Positions 6,304 through 7,272 of a DNA stretch of 7,272 bases are shown here, piece by piece. Numbering within the stretch: position 1 is the stretch's first letter; each line of letters opens with the position of its first letter. The notes below the pieces were generated by a model, which was given only the letters and a program-made list of their open reading frames with translations, had not been told where the DNA came from and made no database searches. The stretch is from contig JAUUZM010000167.1 of assembly GCA_030589965.1 (NCBI GenBank), positions 1-7,272 of the forward strand, given 5' to 3'. Source of the stretch: Bacteroides sp. (GTDB taxonomy: Bacteria > Bacteroidota > Bacteroidia > Bacteroidales > SM23-62). Position numbers and translations under genes: made by a program.

Positions 6304-7140
6304 ATGAAATTCAATGAACGCGATGCGGTACATCCCGCAGATTTTCAGTCTTATGATACGGATAGAATCCGTAAGGAATTCCTGGTGGAAGAGATTTTTG
6401 TTAAGGACGAGATAGTCCTGACCTATTCTCTCTACGATCGTTACATTGTGGGAGGAGCTTTTCCCGCAGGAAAGGAACTGCCCCTGGAAAGCTTTGACAG
6501 CCTCAAAGCAGATAGTTTTCTTGACAGACGTGAAATGGGAATAATCAATGTAGGAGGCAAGGGAATTGTGAAAGCCGGTGGGGAGACCTATGAAATGAAT
6601 TATAAGGAAGCCTTGTATCTTGGAAAAGAAACAACAGACGTGAGCTTTTCATCTGCGGATGCTGGCACACCAGCAAAATTTTATCTCAATTCAGCACCCG
6701 CTCATAAGAAGTTCCCAAACAAACTGGTTACCCTCGCTGATGCGGAAGTAGTTCAAATGGGCGCCCTGGAATCATCCAATGCAAGGCAAATCAACAAACT
6801 GATTGTCAATAGTATTGTGGAAACCTGTCAGCTTCAGATGGGCATGACTGAACTTCAGGCAGGATCGGTCTGGAATACCATGCCAGTACATACCCATAAC
6901 CGGAGAATGGAAGCCTATTTCTATTTTGAGGTTCCGGAAGATCAGGCCATTTGTCATTTCATGGGAAAGACAGATGAAACACGCCATATCTGGATGAAAA
7001 ATGAGCAGGCCGTTCTTTCACCATCCTGGTCCATTCACAGTGCTGCCGGAACATCAAATTACATTTTTATCTGGGGTATGGCCGGGGAGAACCTGGATTA
7101 CGGAGATATGGATATTGTTCAACCAACAGGATTGAAATAA
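6304..7140 (+). CDS. kduI: 5-keto-4-deoxyuronate isomerase (4-deoxy-L-threo-5-hexosulose-uronate ketol-isomerase)
   Basis: KduI converts 5-keto-4-deoxyuronate, the open form of the unsaturated uronate released by lyases and GH88/GH105 enzymes, to 2,5-diketo-3-deoxygluconate (3-deoxy-D-glycero-2,5-hexodiulosonate) in the cytoplasm. The protein has 278 residues, the same length as E. coli KduI. The cupin zinc ligands are all present at the same numbers: H196 and H198 in PVHTHNRR, E203 in RMEAYFYF, and H245 in SWSIHSAAG. The N-terminal DRYIVGGAFP (45-54) is also typical. The gene starts one base after the regulator stop and is followed 20 bp later by kduD, so it is in an operon with both. The start has no Shine-Dalgarno, as usual in this phylum. 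Nothing is missing or truncated. Confidence 0.97.
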   Translation: MKFNERDAVHPADFQSYDTDRIRKEFLVEEIFVKDEIVLTYSLYDRYIVGGAFPAGKELPLESFDSLKADSFLDRREMGIINVGGKGIVKAGGETYEMNYKEALYLGKETTDVSFSSADAGTPAKFYLNSAPAHKKFPNKLVTLADAEVVQMGALESSNARQINKLIVNSIVETCQLQMGMTELQAGSVWNTMPVHTHNRRMEAYFYFEVPEDQAICHFMGKTDETRHIWMKNEQAVLSPSWSIHSAAGTSNYIFIWGMAGENLDYGDMDIVQPTGLK

Positions 7141-7160
7141 ATTTTAAAAAAGCATAAATA

Positions 7161-7272
7161 ATGATACAGGATCTTTTTAATTTACAAGGTAAAACTGCCC
7201 TGGTAACCGGCGGTACTCACGGACTGGGAATGGCAATTGCCAAAGGACTTGCAGGAGCAGGTGCACGGATTG
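7161..7272 (+). CDS. kduD: 2-dehydro-3-deoxy-D-gluconate 5-dehydrogenase, SDR family (N-terminus only, cut by window edge)
   Basis: The first 37 codons of a short-chain dehydrogenase are visible. FNLQGKTALVTGG (6-18) leads into the Rossmann dinucleotide-binding motif TGGTHGLG (16-23, fitting TGxxxGxG), then a helix AIAKGLAGAGARI. The catalytic Tyr/Lys lie beyond the window. This N-terminus and the position directly behind kduI point to KduD, which reduces 2,5-diketo-3-deoxygluconate to KDG with NAD(P)H. A gluconate 5-dehydrogenase-type SDR has a similar start, and only the missing part could separate the two. The start is ATG 7161, 20 bp after the kduI stop. Confidence 0.88.
   Translation, partial: MIQDLFNLQGKTALVTGGTHGLGMAIAKGLAGAGARI

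Noticed and set aside
1..7272. CRISPR array, insertion sequence, tRNA/rRNA or phage elements
   Set aside because: Reading both strands showed no spaced repeats, transposase motifs, terminal inverted repeats or RNA gene signatures; the window is filled by metabolic genes.

Overview
The window looks like a piece of a Bacteroidota (Bacteroidetes) genome. The start codons lack Shine-Dalgarno sequences and sit behind A/T-rich leaders. The best promoter matches the Bacteroidota form (TTTG, about 19 nt, TAnnTTTG). The gene content is that of a polysaccharide-utilisation region for a uronic-acid-containing glycan. No species can be named from this sequence alone.

Layout. Positions 1-551 (minus) hold the N-terminal part of an FGGY xylulokinase-like kinase that runs off the left edge. 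A strong symmetrical hairpin terminator (593-632) separates it from a minus-strand operon. In transcription order that operon is: a secreted two-domain enzyme (5075-2700; N-terminal BNR_4 beta-propeller resembling polysaccharide lyases, C-terminal GH105 unsaturated-uronyl hydrolase), a KDPG/KHG aldolase (2700-2050; its ATG overlaps the previous stop as TAATG), and an ExuT-like MFS hexuronate transporter (1955-654). A 213-bp divergent control region (5076-5288) holds two palindromic LacI-type operators exactly 100 bp apart. To the right on the plus strand lie a LacI-family regulator (5289-6302), KduI (6304-7140) and the first 37 codons of KduD (7161 to the edge). No gene-free stretch exceeds 300 bases.

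How it fits together (inference from family knowledge). The exported fusion enzyme would cleave a uronate-containing polymer or side chain by beta-elimination and then remove the resulting 4,5-unsaturated uronate. The freed sugar, which rearranges to 5-keto-4-deoxyuronate, would enter through the MFS transporter. KduI and KduD would convert it to 2-keto-3-deoxygluconate (KDG). A KDG kinase, not present in the window, would phosphorylate KDG, and the aldolase would split KDPG into pyruvate and glyceraldehyde-3-phosphate. The LacI protein probably represses both arms by binding the twin operators; one operator contains the -33 element of the enzyme operon's predicted promoter. The nearby xylulokinase hints that the target glycan may also carry xylose, as ulvan and some pectins or xylans do.

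The individual pathway enzymes are familiar. The two parts most worth a second look are the lyase-GH105 fusion with a visible His pair, and the twin-operator divergent promoter.
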